A stretch of DNA of 64,000 bases from positions 4,402,001-4,466,000 of the forward strand of contig NZ_CP031598.1 in the NCBI RefSeq assembly GCF_008728195.1. Direction: 5' to 3'. The translations under genes and the position numbers were made by a program. The notes beneath the pieces were generated by a model. That model searched no databases, was not told the DNA's origin, and worked only from the letters and a program-made list of their open reading frames with translations. Below are positions 11,007-19,099 of this stretch, piece by piece (within the stretch, counting starts at the first letter, position 1; each line of letters begins with the position of its first letter). The stretch is from Roseovarius indicus. GTDB lineage: Bacteria; Pseudomonadota; Alphaproteobacteria; Rhodobacterales; Rhodobacteraceae.

Positions 11007-11763
11007 TGCGCGACCCTCCGAGATAGGCCTCGATCACGTCGGGGTGGTTGCGGATCTCGTCGGGCCCGCCCTCGGCCAGGAACTTGCCGAAGCTCATGCA
11101 TGTGATGGTGTCACAGAGGCCCATGATCGCCTGCATGTCATGTTCGACGATCAGGATGGTGATGCCCTCGTGGCTGAGCTTTTCCATGAGGTCCATCATG
11201 CGGCGGGTCTCTTCGGGGTTCATGCCGGTGAAGGGCTCATCCAACAGCATCACGTCGGGGTGGCTGGCATAGGCCACCGCCAACCCAAGCGCCCGCTGGT
11301 GGCCATGCGACAGGTCGCCGGCGCGTTCCCCTTTCAAGTGGTCGATACCGAAGAACTCCAGCGCCTCCATCGCCCGGGCCTGTGCGCCCCGCCTGTCTTC
11401 CTTGTCCCAGCCAATGATGGCAGCGAAGATGTTGGGGCGGAAGGGCATATGCGTGCCGACAAGGGCGTTTTCCATCACAGTCAGCTCGGCAAAAAGCGTC
11501 GAGTGCTGGAAGGTGCGCACCACGCCGCGGCGGGCGACCTCGTGCATCTTCAGTCCGGATATATCCTCGCCCCGCAGCAGAACCTGCCCGCCGCTGGGCT
11601 TGTAGAAGCCCGAGATCATGTTGAACGTGGTGGTCTTGCCCGCCCCGTTCGGCCCGATCAGCCCGTGGATTTCTCCGTGCTTCACCGTGAAGCCGAGGTG
11701 GTCGACGGCGGTCAGCCCGCCGAAGCGCATGGTCAGATCCTTGACTTCGAGAAGGGCGGTCAT
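10996..11763 (-). CDS. livG: Branched-chain amino-acid-type ABC importer, ATP-binding subunit LivG
   Basis: 255 aa. Walker A GPNGAGKTT is near residue 38 and Walker B VMLLDEPFTGMNPEE near 170. The ABC signature is written LSHGHQRAL instead of the common LSYGQQR, a variant seen in parts of this family. The long insert between Walker A and the signature (the segment containing the PFRPN.FAA residues) is typical of LivG as against LivF. It overlaps livM by 4 bp (ATGA) at its start and livF by 11 bp at its end, so the operon is translationally coupled. Confidence 0.93.
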
Positions 11764-12722
11764 GACTTGGCCTCCTTGCGGGTGAATTTCTGCACGAGGC
11801 TTTCAAGACCATTGGGCAGGAACAGGATCGAGGCGATGAGGATGGCGCCGTAGATGAGCGGGCGCAGCTGCTCGAAGCCCATCTCGCGCAGCACGATCTC
11901 GTTCAGCACGGTCAGCAACACGCAGCCGAGGATCGGCCCGTAGAAGGTGCCTGTGCCGCCGACGATGGCCCAGGTGAGCACGAAGACCATCACCTCGACA
12001 TCGAAGCTGTTGGGGTTGATGGTGCCGACGTAATGCGCCATGAGCGCGCCGCCGATCCCGGCAAAGCCGGAGGCGATGGCGAAGGCCAGCGTGCGGTAGG
12101 CGCGCAGGTTCACGCCCGACGCCTCGGCCAGCTTGTCCTGCCAGTGGACGGCGTGGAAGGTCAGGCCGACGGGGCTTTTCTCGATCCGCCAAAGGATCCA
12201 GAGGCAGAAGATCACGATGGTGCCGGCGAAGTAGTAGTAGCTGACCGGTTCGAAGAAATCGAAATCGTAGATGCCGATGGAGAAGTCGGGCATCGGGTCG
12301 ATCCCCTTGATGCCCTTTGGCCCGCCGAAGGGTTCGCGGAAGCGTTTCCACAGAAGGCGGATGATCTCGCCCGCCGCGAAGCTGCCGATGAGGAAGTAGA
12401 ACCCCTTCATGCGGAAGAGCGGGAAGCTGAGCAGGATGGCGATGAGGGCGGCGGTGATGCCACCCAGCAGCATCGAGACAGGCACGAAGACGCCGAATTC
12501 CTTGGTGTAGAGCGCGCTGGCATAGGCGCCGACGCCCATGATCACCACGTGGCCGAGCGACCATTCGCCGGTCAGCGTGAGCAGGCGATAGGTGCTGACC
12601 AGAAGCACGTTGATGGTCAGGAAGACGAGGATTTCCTGCTGCGAGAAGCTGAGCCCGTGGGGGAGCAGGATGAGGGCGACAAGGGCGATGGGCCAGAGGA
12701 GGTATTTAAGCACGATCCGCAC
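11760..12722 (-). CDS. livM: Branched-chain amino-acid-type ABC importer, permease LivM
   Basis: 320 aa with eight or nine hydrophobic segments. The family signature LTGEWSLGHVVIMGVGAYASA is near residues 50-70 and the EAA-like loop with FAIASGFAGIGGAL is near 210-225. The gene starts within the last codons of livH (17-bp overlap) and ends in an ATGA overlap with livG. It forms the membrane channel with LivH. Confidence 0.92.
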   Translation of the reverse strand: MRIVLKYLLWPIALVALILLPHGLSFSQQEILVFLTINVLLVSTYRLLTLTGEWSLGHVVIMGVGAYASALYTKEFGVFVPVSMLLGGITAALIAILLSFPLFRMKGFYFLIGSFAAGEIIRLLWKRFREPFGGPKGIKGIDPMPDFSIGIYDFDFFEPVSYYYFAGTIVIFCLWILWRIEKSPVGLTFHAVHWQDKLAEASGVNLRAYRTLAFAIASGFAGIGGALMAHYVGTINPNSFDVEVMVFVLTWAIVGGTGTFYGPILGCVLLTVLNEIVLREMGFEQLRPLIYGAILIASILFLPNGLESLVQKFTRKEAKS

Positions 12723-13575
12723 TCCCGAACAGGCCGGTCGGCTTGACGATCAGCACCAGCAGCATGAGCGACAGCCCGACGATATCGGCGATCACCCCGT
12801 CATAGAAGGTGGTGACGAAGGTGTGCACGACCGCGTAGACGACCGATGCCAGCACCGCCCCTTCGAGGCTGCCGACCCCGCCGACGATGATGACGATGAA
12901 GGCGGTGACGATGACCGAGTGGCCCATATGCGGGTTGACCGACACGAGCGGCGCGGTCAGCGCCCCGGCAATGCCCGCGAGGCCTGCGCCGATGAACATG
13001 GCGATGCGGGCGGTCTGGTTGATCGAGATGCCCTGAAGCTCGGCCGCCTCCGGGTCTTGCGCCGAGGCGCGCAGGGCCCAGCCGAATTTCGTGCGCTTAA
13101 GGAAGTACCAGAGCGCACCCAGAAGGACGATGGCGGCGATGATCACGAAGAGGCGCGAGAGCGGCAGGCGGACCTTGTCGGAAAACACGATCACCTCCTG
13201 CGTCACCGGCGGGATATGCTCCATCCGGACGCCGTAGCCGAGGACGGCCAGCGCCTGCAGGATCATCAGAAACCCGATCGAGGCGACAAGCCCGCCCAGC
13301 GGATTTTCCCGTAACGGCCGGAAAAGGGCCCGTTCCATCAGCAGGCCCAAACAGCCCACGAAGACCAGCCCCAGCGCCACCGCGACAAGGAACGGGAGAT
13401 GGAGGTCGGCATAGAACGTCACAACCGCGTAGGCGCCGGCCATGAACAGCTCGCCATGAGCGAAGTTGATCACGCCCATGACACCGAAGATCAGGACCAG
13501 CCCCACCGCCACCAGCGAGATATAGCTCGCGGCATAGACGGCGTTCAGGCAGGTCTGCGCCAGTAATTCAATCAT
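12706..13575 (-). CDS. livH: Branched-chain amino-acid-type ABC importer, permease LivH
   Basis: 289 aa from the ATG at 13575 (MIELLAQTCLNAVYAAS). A longer frame to 13644 exists, but its extra 23 residues are polar and do not look like a LivH N-terminus, and they would overlap the stem-loop at 13604-13632. The LivH hallmark FGVMGVINFAHGELFMAGAY is at about residues 31-50, and the EAA-like loop IAMFIGAGLAGIAGAL is near 190. It is about 80 bp downstream of livK. Confidence 0.92.
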   Translation of the reverse strand: MIELLAQTCLNAVYAASYISLVAVGLVLIFGVMGVINFAHGELFMAGAYAVVTFYADLHLPFLVAVALGLVFVGCLGLLMERALFRPLRENPLGGLVASIGFLMILQALAVLGYGVRMEHIPPVTQEVIVFSDKVRLPLSRLFVIIAAIVLLGALWYFLKRTKFGWALRASAQDPEAAELQGISINQTARIAMFIGAGLAGIAGALTAPLVSVNPHMGHSVIVTAFIVIIVGGVGSLEGAVLASVVYAVVHTFVTTFYDGVIADIVGLSLMLLVLIVKPTGLFGSADRA

Positions 13576-13603
13576 CAGGGTATGTCTTTCCGTGCAGGTA
13601 GAG

Positions 13604-13632
13604 AGCGGCCCGGCTTCTTGTGCCGGACCGCT
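13604..13632 (-). promoter_or_regulatory. Intercistronic stem-loop between livK and livH
   Basis: An 11-bp inverted repeat AGCGGTCCGGC / GCCGGGCCGCT (minus strand) encloses a 7-nt loop, ACAAGAA. The single non-Watson-Crick position is a U-G wobble in the minus-strand RNA but a C-A mismatch on the plus strand, so the structure suits the liv transcript. No U-run follows, so this is more likely an RNA-stabilising or processing hairpin that protects livK mRNA than a terminator. Confidence 0.6.
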
Positions 13633-13654
13633 ACCGTTTGCCACGTGAGCCGGA

Positions 13655-14947
13655 TCAGCCGCGCTGATCCCACATCTGGCCGTAGGCCTTCATGTGCTTG
13701 ACCAGCAAATCGCCGTGCTTGTCGTACCAGTCGGGGATGTTCCGGAAGCCCTTGATCACGGCCTTGCCATCCTCGATCACAACGACCGGCCAGTCGCCTA
13801 CGAGCGCGTTGTCGATCCCGAAGAGGTCGGTGCCCCACCAGCTTGCGTCGCCGAAGGCGTGCTTGCCCTTGCCACCTTCCTTCATGGCCGAAATCACCGC
13901 CTCGGGGTCGGCCGAGCCCGCCTTTTCGGCGGCGGCTTTCCACAGGTCCATGATCGAGGCGTATTCCCAGCTGACCGCACCCCACTGGCCGGGGAAGCGT
14001 TTGGCATATTCCTCGTAGAACCCGTTGGGATCCTCGAAATTGACCTGGTCGGAGTTGAGCGCCGGATCGTCGAAATCAGGGAACTGGAAGATGAAACCTT
14101 CCATGAATTCCTTCGAGGTCTTCGAGATCATCTGGTCATAGAAATCCGCCGTGCAGCTGATGATCTGGCCTTCGTACCCCTGCTGGAACAGCTGTTCGCA
14201 GATCGGGTGCACGTAATCGGCATAGCAGGTGTCGAGGCACACGATGTCGGGGCTGTTGGCGATCAGCCGGGTCACCACGGGGGCAAAGTCGGTCGTGGCC
14301 GGGTCGAAGAGAAGCGGCTCTTCCTGCATCTCGATGCCGGCTGCCTCGAACGCGGCGAGATAGGTGGCGACAGAGGGCAGGCCGAGCGCGTCATCCTGCG
14401 CGCACATCACGGCGGTCTTCAGGTCGGGCTTGTTCTCGGCCAGCCACTCGACGCCCGTCACGTTGTAGATCGGGTGCACCTCGGCCGGCGCGATCAGCGT
14501 CGTCGTATCGGGCGACAGGTCAGACGGCAGCAGGGTCGAGAACAGCATGCCGGTCTTGTCGGCCACCGGCTGCACCCCCGGCCAGGTGTCGCCGCCCAGC
14601 ATCATGATGAAGCTGACGCCGTCTTCGCGAATGAGCTTGGTCGCCCCGGTGCGGGCCTTGGCGGGATCGTATTCGTTGTCGTAGCTCACGAATTCGACCG
14701 GATGCGCGCCATCCGACAGCTGAATGCCGCCCGCCTCGTTGATCCGCTCGGCCCAGATTTCACAGCCATCGAGGCCGGGTTTGCCCCAGGCCGCCACGGC
14801 GCCGGTCAGCGGCGCGAGAAAGCCGATCTTGATCGGGTCACCGGCCGCAAGCGCCGCGCCGGGAAGCCCCGCGCTGACCGCCGTCGCGGCGGTGGATTTC
14901 AGGAACGTTCGGCGCGTCAGCCCGGACGACAGGATTCTGGAAAACAT
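13655..14947 (-). CDS. livK: Periplasmic substrate-binding protein LivK-type (type 1 fold)
   Basis: 430 aa. The N-terminus carries a twin-arginine-like signal, TRRTFLK at residues 11-17, then a hydrophobic stretch and an ALA-A cleavage site near 35. The mature start IKIGFLAPLTGAVAAWG is the classic type 1 periplasmic-binding-protein opening. GGGAG lies eight bases before the ATG. It binds the substrate and delivers it to LivHM. At 430 aa it is longer than the E. coli LivK (about 370), as in amide/urea/aromatic-acid-type members, so the ligand is unsure. It is the first gene of the liv operon. Confidence 0.9.
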   Translation of the reverse strand: MFSRILSSGLTRRTFLKSTAATAVSAGLPGAALAAGDPIKIGFLAPLTGAVAAWGKPGLDGCEIWAERINEAGGIQLSDGAHPVEFVSYDNEYDPAKARTGATKLIREDGVSFIMMLGGDTWPGVQPVADKTGMLFSTLLPSDLSPDTTTLIAPAEVHPIYNVTGVEWLAENKPDLKTAVMCAQDDALGLPSVATYLAAFEAAGIEMQEEPLLFDPATTDFAPVVTRLIANSPDIVCLDTCYADYVHPICEQLFQQGYEGQIISCTADFYDQMISKTSKEFMEGFIFQFPDFDDPALNSDQVNFEDPNGFYEEYAKRFPGQWGAVSWEYASIMDLWKAAAEKAGSADPEAVISAMKEGGKGKHAFGDASWWGTDLFGIDNALVGDWPVVVIEDGKAVIKGFRNIPDWYDKHGDLLVKHMKAYGQMWDQRG

Positions 14948-15260
14948 CTTGACACTCCCATGTTGGCACCGCTGCTTTTTCGCGGCTTATTGTGAAGCCG
15001 AATCCAACCGGGCAGAGGAAATCAGACGATTTCTGGACCACAACTGAACCAATTACCCAAAATGGTTCGATTTCGGATCAACCATAGCAGGCCAATATCG
15101 ATTCCGGCAAAGGATTATTTCGGATTTCCGCCCAAAGCGGTCCTGCACGCCCGCAAACAAGACGCCCGCCACTTGTGCTTTGGCGGGCGTCAGAGCTGTT
15201 TTTTTGTGCAATGTCAGGGGCCTCGCACCCCCGGTTCCGGGATGCGGCCGGACCGGATTT
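14948..15260. other. Intergenic region upstream of livK
   Basis: This 313-bp gap separates livK from the cupin gene. It holds the cupin terminator (15161-15191) and two small inverted repeats that could be operators for livK: GAAATC-agac-GATTTC at 15018-15033, about 71-86 bp before the livK ATG, and ATGGTT-N12-AACCAT at 15062-15085. I see no convincing open frame and no clear -35/-10 pair. Confidence 0.5.
15161..15191 (-). terminator. Rho-independent-type terminator of the cupin gene
   Basis: A perfect 10-bp stem GACGCCCGCC / GGCGGGCGTC with an 11-nt loop lies 70 bp past the stop of the minus-strand cupin gene. TTGTTT follows on the minus strand, and seven Ts in a row occur on the plus strand about 7 bases past the stem, so it could also stop plus-strand readthrough. 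Confidence 0.7.
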
Positions 15261-15635
15261 TTATCCCGCCATACCCGGCGCTTCCTCCGACGCCTCGGCA
15301 TATACGGCGATGATACAACCGGTTTCGGTGTGCGAGGTGTGCTCGGTTCCCCCGTCCAGCCAGACCACGTCACCGGTCTTGTAGACGGTGCCGTCATTGT
15401 CGATCAGCTCGCCCTCGACAATCAGGAATTCCTCTGCGCCGCCATGGCGGTGCGGGGTCGATCGCGACCCCGGTTCCATGCGGTAGATGTAGAATCCGAC
15501 ATCCCGCTTGGTGTGCGGATTGAGCTTGATATAGGACGTGCCCGCCTCCGGCCCGCCAGTGGTGGTGTAGGGCGTATAGGCCGCGTCGTCGCGGATGTTC
15601 GCGGTCTTCCGCTCGCTGGGCTGGATCGGTTTCAT
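15261..15635 (-). CDS. Single-domain cupin protein (ChrR/DUF4437-like)
   Basis: 124 aa from the ATG at 15635, picked because AAGGAG precedes it at ideal spacing and the protein starts sensibly; the much longer open frame upstream is spurious. One cupin barrel is visible: motif 1 PHRHGGAEEFLIVEGELID (His-x-His plus Glu as metal ligands) at about 61-79 and motif 2 GDVVWLDGGTEHTSH at about 88-102. The wording is close to anti-sigma ChrR-like cupins, but there is no zinc-binding N-terminal domain. It is divergent from the second cupin and the BetA-like gene, with the shared TGAGCGCTCA operator between them. The reaction or ligand is unknown. Confidence 0.85.
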   Translation of the reverse strand: MKPIQPSERKTANIRDDAAYTPYTTTGGPEAGTSYIKLNPHTKRDVGFYIYRMEPGSRSTPHRHGGAEEFLIVEGELIDNDGTVYKTGDVVWLDGGTEHTSHTETGCIIAVYAEASEEAPGMAG

Positions 15636-15692
15636 GGGCGCTCCTTTGTCTTGCAGACGTGATACCTGCCCTGACTGTACTAAAAGTTTGAG

Positions 15693-15709
15693 TGAGCGCT
15701 CAATATAAT
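15693..15709. promoter_or_regulatory. Operator A (TGAGCGCTCA) with adjacent TATAAT, divergent cupin/cupin-betA promoter region
   Basis: The perfect 10-bp palindrome TGAGCGCTCA (15693-15702) is followed after one base by TATAAT (15704-15709) in the plus direction, which points to the cupin-GMC operon. The same palindrome, with the same one-base gap to a TATAAT-like box, occurs at 32029 and 36109. The flanking text on the other strand, TTATATTGAGCGCTCA, resembles the E. coli BetI operator as I recall it. This is a likely binding site of the BetI-type TetR protein at 36208. Confidence 0.65.
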
Positions 15710-15803
15710 TTTTCTCCCGCAACCATCGCCAGACCATGACAGGCCCGTGCGGTTCCCCTAAGCTCCCCCTGACCGGACCAATCACCCAAGGAGGCGGCCG
15801 CCG

Positions 15804-16178
15804 ATGATCCGCGCAATCGACCTGACCGACGCCGAAACCCACGCGATCGCTGCCGGGCCACGGCAGATGACGATGAGCAGCCCCGATGTCGCCGCGCCCA
15901 CAGAATGGGAGAACCTCGTCGTCGACCGCCCCTCTCCCCATGTCCGCGCGGGCACGTGGAAATGCGAGCCCTATACCGACCAGATCACCGATTACGAATT
16001 CGACGAGTTCATGTACCTGATCGCCGGGCATATCGAGCTGATCTATCCCGATGGCTCGCGTGACAAGTTCGGGCCGGGTCAGGCATTTCTGCTGCCGCAG
16101 GGCTTCACCGGCACGTGGCACCAGCCCGAGACGGTCATCAAGTATTTCGTCATGACCGGCCGGCAGGACACCGCATGA
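15804..16178 (+). CDS. Cupin-domain protein (DUF861/EutQ-like)
   Basis: 124 aa, with AAGGAGG before the ATG. The wording EFDEFMYLIAGHIELIYPDGS then GPGQAFLLPQGFTGTWHQPE matches the single-cupin DUF861/ureidoglycine-aminohydrolase-like family. The segment RAGTWKCEPYTDQITDY is the usual entry strand. The His-x-His of cupin motif 1 is not conserved here (EFDEF...GH), so metal binding is uncertain. Its last four bases (ATGA) hold the start of the choline-dehydrogenase-like gene, so it is co-translated with it and may protect or isomerise a pathway intermediate or bind the amine. That role is inference. Confidence 0.82.
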   Translation: MIRAIDLTDAETHAIAAGPRQMTMSSPDVAAPTEWENLVVDRPSPHVRAGTWKCEPYTDQITDYEFDEFMYLIAGHIELIYPDGSRDKFGPGQAFLLPQGFTGTWHQPETVIKYFVMTGRQDTA

Positions 16179-17887
16179 GCGACTACGACTACATCATCGT
16201 CGGCGCCGGTTCCGCCGGGTGCGTTCTGGCCAACCGCCTCGGCGAAGACCCCGGCACGCGCATCCTCGTCCTCGAAGCCGGGGGTGACGACCGGTCGCTG
16301 ATCGTGCGGATGCCCGCCGCGCTCACGATGCCGATGAACACCAAGCGGTTCAACTGGGGCCTCAGCACCGAGCCCGAACCGCATCTCGACGGTCGGCGGG
16401 TGAACCTGCCCCGCGGCAAGGGGCTGGGCGGCTCTTCCTCGATCAACGGCATGTGCTGGGTCCGCGGCAACCCGATGGATTACGAACTCTGGGCGGCCCG
16501 CGGCGCAACCGGTTGGGGCTGGCGCAGCGTCCTGCCATACTTCCAGCGGCTCGAGAATGCCTCCGACCCCGGCGACCTGCGCGGGCGCGACGGGCCGATC
16601 CACGTCACCCGCGGCTCGGAGGCGAACCCGCTCTTCACCGCTTTCGTCGAGGCGGGCGTACAGGCGGGATACGCCCGCAGTGCCAATATGAACGACCGCC
16701 AGCACGAAGGGTTCGGCCCGATGGAGATGAACGTCGACAACGGCGTCCGCTGCTCCGCCGCCCGCGCCTATCTCCGCCCTGCCATGGCCCGCGGGAACGT
16801 CCGCGTGGTGACCTACGCACAGGCCACGCGCATCCTCTTCGACGGCACACGCGCAACCGGCATCGAGTATCGCCATAACGGCCAGCTCAAGACCGCCACG
16901 GCCGGGCGAGAGGTGATCGTCTCCTCCGGCTCCATCATGTCGCCCGCGCTGCTCAAGCGCTCCGGCATCGGCAACCCCGAAGAGCTGAAAGAGGCCGGGA
17001 TCACGCCGAAACACACCCTCCCCGGCGTTGGCGAAAACCTGATGGACCATCTCGAGGTCTACGTTCAACAGGCCTGCACCCAGCCCATCACCCTCTTCAG
17101 CGCCCAGTCGCCTCTCTCCAAGGCCAAGATCGGTCTGGAATGGCTGCTCACCCGTGGCGGCCTCGGCGCCTCGAACCATTTTGAGGCCGGCGCCCATATC
17201 CGCAGCCGCGCGGGCATCAGCTATCCCGACCTGCAAATGCACTTCCTGCCCATCGCGATCTCCTACGACGGCAACACGCTGGCCGAAGGCCACGGCTACC
17301 AGGTGCATGTCGGCCCGAAACGCTCGAAAAGCCGCGGCTGGGTCCGGCTCGACCCGGCAAACCCCGACGGCCCGCCCAAGGTGCGCTTCAACTACATGAG
17401 CCACCCCGACGACTGGACAGAGATGCGCGCCGCCATCCGCTTCACGCGCGAGGTCTTCGCGCAAGCCGCCTTCGCCCCCTACCGCGACGAAGAACTGGCC
17501 CCCGGCCCCGACGCCCAATCCGACGACGCGCTCGACGCCTTCATCAAGGAAAAGGTCGAAAGCGCCTACCACCCCTGCGGCACCTGCCGGATGGGCACCG
17601 ATCCGCTGGCCGTGGTCGACCCAGACTGCCGGGTTCACGGTCTCGAAGCCCTGCGCGTGGTCGACAGCTCGATCATGCCGCAGGCCACGGCCGGCGATCT
17701 CAACGCGCCGACGCTGATGCTGGCGGAACGGGCGGCAGACCTCATCCGCGGCCGCGACCCGATGGTCATCGACGACGCGCCCCTTCCCGTCGATCCGGAA
17801 TGGAAAACCCGTCAGCGCTCGCAGGAAATTTCGCTCGACCTGGCGACATCCGGCGGCACCGACGAAAGCTTTTTCGACCTCGGTTAA
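16175..17887 (+). CDS. GMC-family oxidoreductase, choline dehydrogenase (BetA)-like
   Basis: 570 aa from the ATG at 16175, inside the stop of the cupin. The FAD-binding motif IVGAGSAGCVLANRL begins near residue 8. The GMC signature region GLGGSSSINGM is near 88. The stretches FVEAGVQAGY, EGFGPM, DHLEVYVQQACTQP and GASNHFEAG follow E. coli BetA closely. The active-site segment YHPCGTCRMGTDPLAVV holds the catalytic His, and the C-terminal NAPTLMLAERAAD is conserved. It would oxidise a primary alcohol, probably choline or another quaternary-ammonium alcohol, to the aldehyde. No betaine-aldehyde dehydrogenase (betB) lies in the window, so the true substrate may differ. Its TAA stop shares the TTAA at 17884-17887 with the convergent gene. 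Confidence 0.88.
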   Translation: MSDYDYIIVGAGSAGCVLANRLGEDPGTRILVLEAGGDDRSLIVRMPAALTMPMNTKRFNWGLSTEPEPHLDGRRVNLPRGKGLGGSSSINGMCWVRGNPMDYELWAARGATGWGWRSVLPYFQRLENASDPGDLRGRDGPIHVTRGSEANPLFTAFVEAGVQAGYARSANMNDRQHEGFGPMEMNVDNGVRCSAARAYLRPAMARGNVRVVTYAQATRILFDGTRATGIEYRHNGQLKTATAGREVIVSSGSIMSPALLKRSGIGNPEELKEAGITPKHTLPGVGENLMDHLEVYVQQACTQPITLFSAQSPLSKAKIGLEWLLTRGGLGASNHFEAGAHIRSRAGISYPDLQMHFLPIAISYDGNTLAEGHGYQVHVGPKRSKSRGWVRLDPANPDGPPKVRFNYMSHPDDWTEMRAAIRFTREVFAQAAFAPYRDEELAPGPDAQSDDALDAFIKEKVESAYHPCGTCRMGTDPLAVVDPDCRVHGLEALRVVDSSIMPQATAGDLNAPTLMLAERAADLIRGRDPMVIDDAPLPVDPEWKTRQRSQEISLDLATSGGTDESFFDLG

Positions 17888-19077
17888 CCGGGCCGCGCCT
17901 GTGTCAGGGCGGCCTCGATCAGCGCTTGGATCTCCGCCTCCGTGGCCTGCCGCGGGTTGGTGGTCGCCGCCACGTCCTGGATGGCCTTCCCGGCAATCCG
18001 CGCCGCGCAATCGTCGGGCACGCCGATCTCTTTCAGCGACCGGGGAATGCCCAGCCCGTCGAGAATTCCCTCGACATGGCTAGCGAACTCTTCGCCAGAC
18101 AACGCCCCAAGCCCCATCGCCTCGGCCATCCGCGCGGGCTTGTCGCCGAGAACGGGCAGGTTGAACCGCACCACCTGCGGCAACACGACCGCATTGGTCA
18201 ACCCGTGCTGGGTGTCATACTCCGCCCCCACCATGTGCGAGATGGCGTGCACCATGCCCAGCCCCTTCAGGAACGCAATCCCGGCAAGGCACGACCCCGC
18301 CAGCATCCCGCCGCGCGCCTCAAGGTTCTCGGGCTCTTCCACCGCCACTGGAAGCCACCGGGCAATCAGCGTCAGCGCCTGCAGGGCCAGCCCGTCGCAT
18401 AGCGGGTTGAAGCCCGGCACCGAATAGGCCTCGATCGCATGGGTCAGTGCGTCCGCCCCGGTCCACGCCGTCAGGTTGCGCGGCAAGCCGACCGTCAGCG
18501 CAGGATCGAGCAGCGCCAGGCTCGGCTTCAACTCCGGATGCCAGACGCACAGCTTCATGCCGCGCCCCACATGGGTCACCATCCCGGTGCTTTCCGTCTC
18601 GGCCCCGGTCCCGGCAGTCGTCGGAATGCAGATAAGCGTCGGAAACGCGGGCTGGCCGCGCATGTCCGGCGGCGTCTTGTCGAAATCGAAATCCCACAGG
18701 TCAATCTCGTTCGCCGCCGTCAGGCAGACCGACTTGCCGCCATCCATCGCGCTGCCCCCGCCGATGGCGATCACCGCGTCATGCCCGCCCTCGCGAAACA
18801 TTGCCCGGCCTGCACCGATCTCGTCGTCGCGCGGGTTCGGCGAAACATCCGAGAACACGGCCGAGCCAAGCCCGGCACCTGCAAGAACCTCCTGCAACTG
18901 CCCGATGAAGGGCAGGTCACGGCTCCCCCGGTCGGTCACGATCAGCGGGTTTTTCAGCCCCATCGCCGCACAGCGCTCGCCCATCTCGGCCAGCCGGCCC
19001 GGGCCATAGGCAATCGGCACCGGAAAGCTCCAGTCCTGTGGGGCAAGCAGGTCGTCTTCGATCGGCGCAACGGTCAT
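17884..19077 (-). CDS. Iron-containing (group III) alcohol dehydrogenase
   Basis: 397 aa from the ATG at 19077 (AAAGGA upstream; a longer frame to 19149 has no family similarity). The NAD-binding GGGSAMDGGK is near residue 100 and PTTAGTGAETES near 145. The metal-binding region contains HAIEAY near 200 and, near 265-285, GMVHAISHMVGAEYDTQHG with the conserved His ligands. Such enzymes interconvert alcohols and aldehydes with NAD(P). It lies 22 bp behind the amidase in what looks like one operon with the ProX/V/W-type importer, and could act on an aldehyde or alcohol released from the imported compound. The substrate is unknown. Confidence 0.88.
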   Translation of the reverse strand: MTVAPIEDDLLAPQDWSFPVPIAYGPGRLAEMGERCAAMGLKNPLIVTDRGSRDLPFIGQLQEVLAGAGLGSAVFSDVSPNPRDDEIGAGRAMFREGGHDAVIAIGGGSAMDGGKSVCLTAANEIDLWDFDFDKTPPDMRGQPAFPTLICIPTTAGTGAETESTGMVTHVGRGMKLCVWHPELKPSLALLDPALTVGLPRNLTAWTGADALTHAIEAYSVPGFNPLCDGLALQALTLIARWLPVAVEEPENLEARGGMLAGSCLAGIAFLKGLGMVHAISHMVGAEYDTQHGLTNAVVLPQVVRFNLPVLGDKPARMAEAMGLGALSGEEFASHVEGILDGLGIPRSLKEIGVPDDCAARIAGKAIQDVAATTNPRQATEAEIQALIEAALTQARPG

Positions 19078-19099
19078 TCGGTGGGTCCTTTGCTGAGGG

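Noticed and set aside
12033..13314. Asp/Glu/Gln-rich plus-strand frames over livM and livH
   Set aside because: They are antisense to well-defined permease genes; their composition is the mirror of hydrophobic membrane codons.
15261..16121. A 286-codon version of the minus-strand cupin gene
   Set aside because: The extra N-terminal part is antisense to the second cupin, crosses the operator and lacks family similarity; the AAGGAG-preceded ATG at 15635 is the better start.
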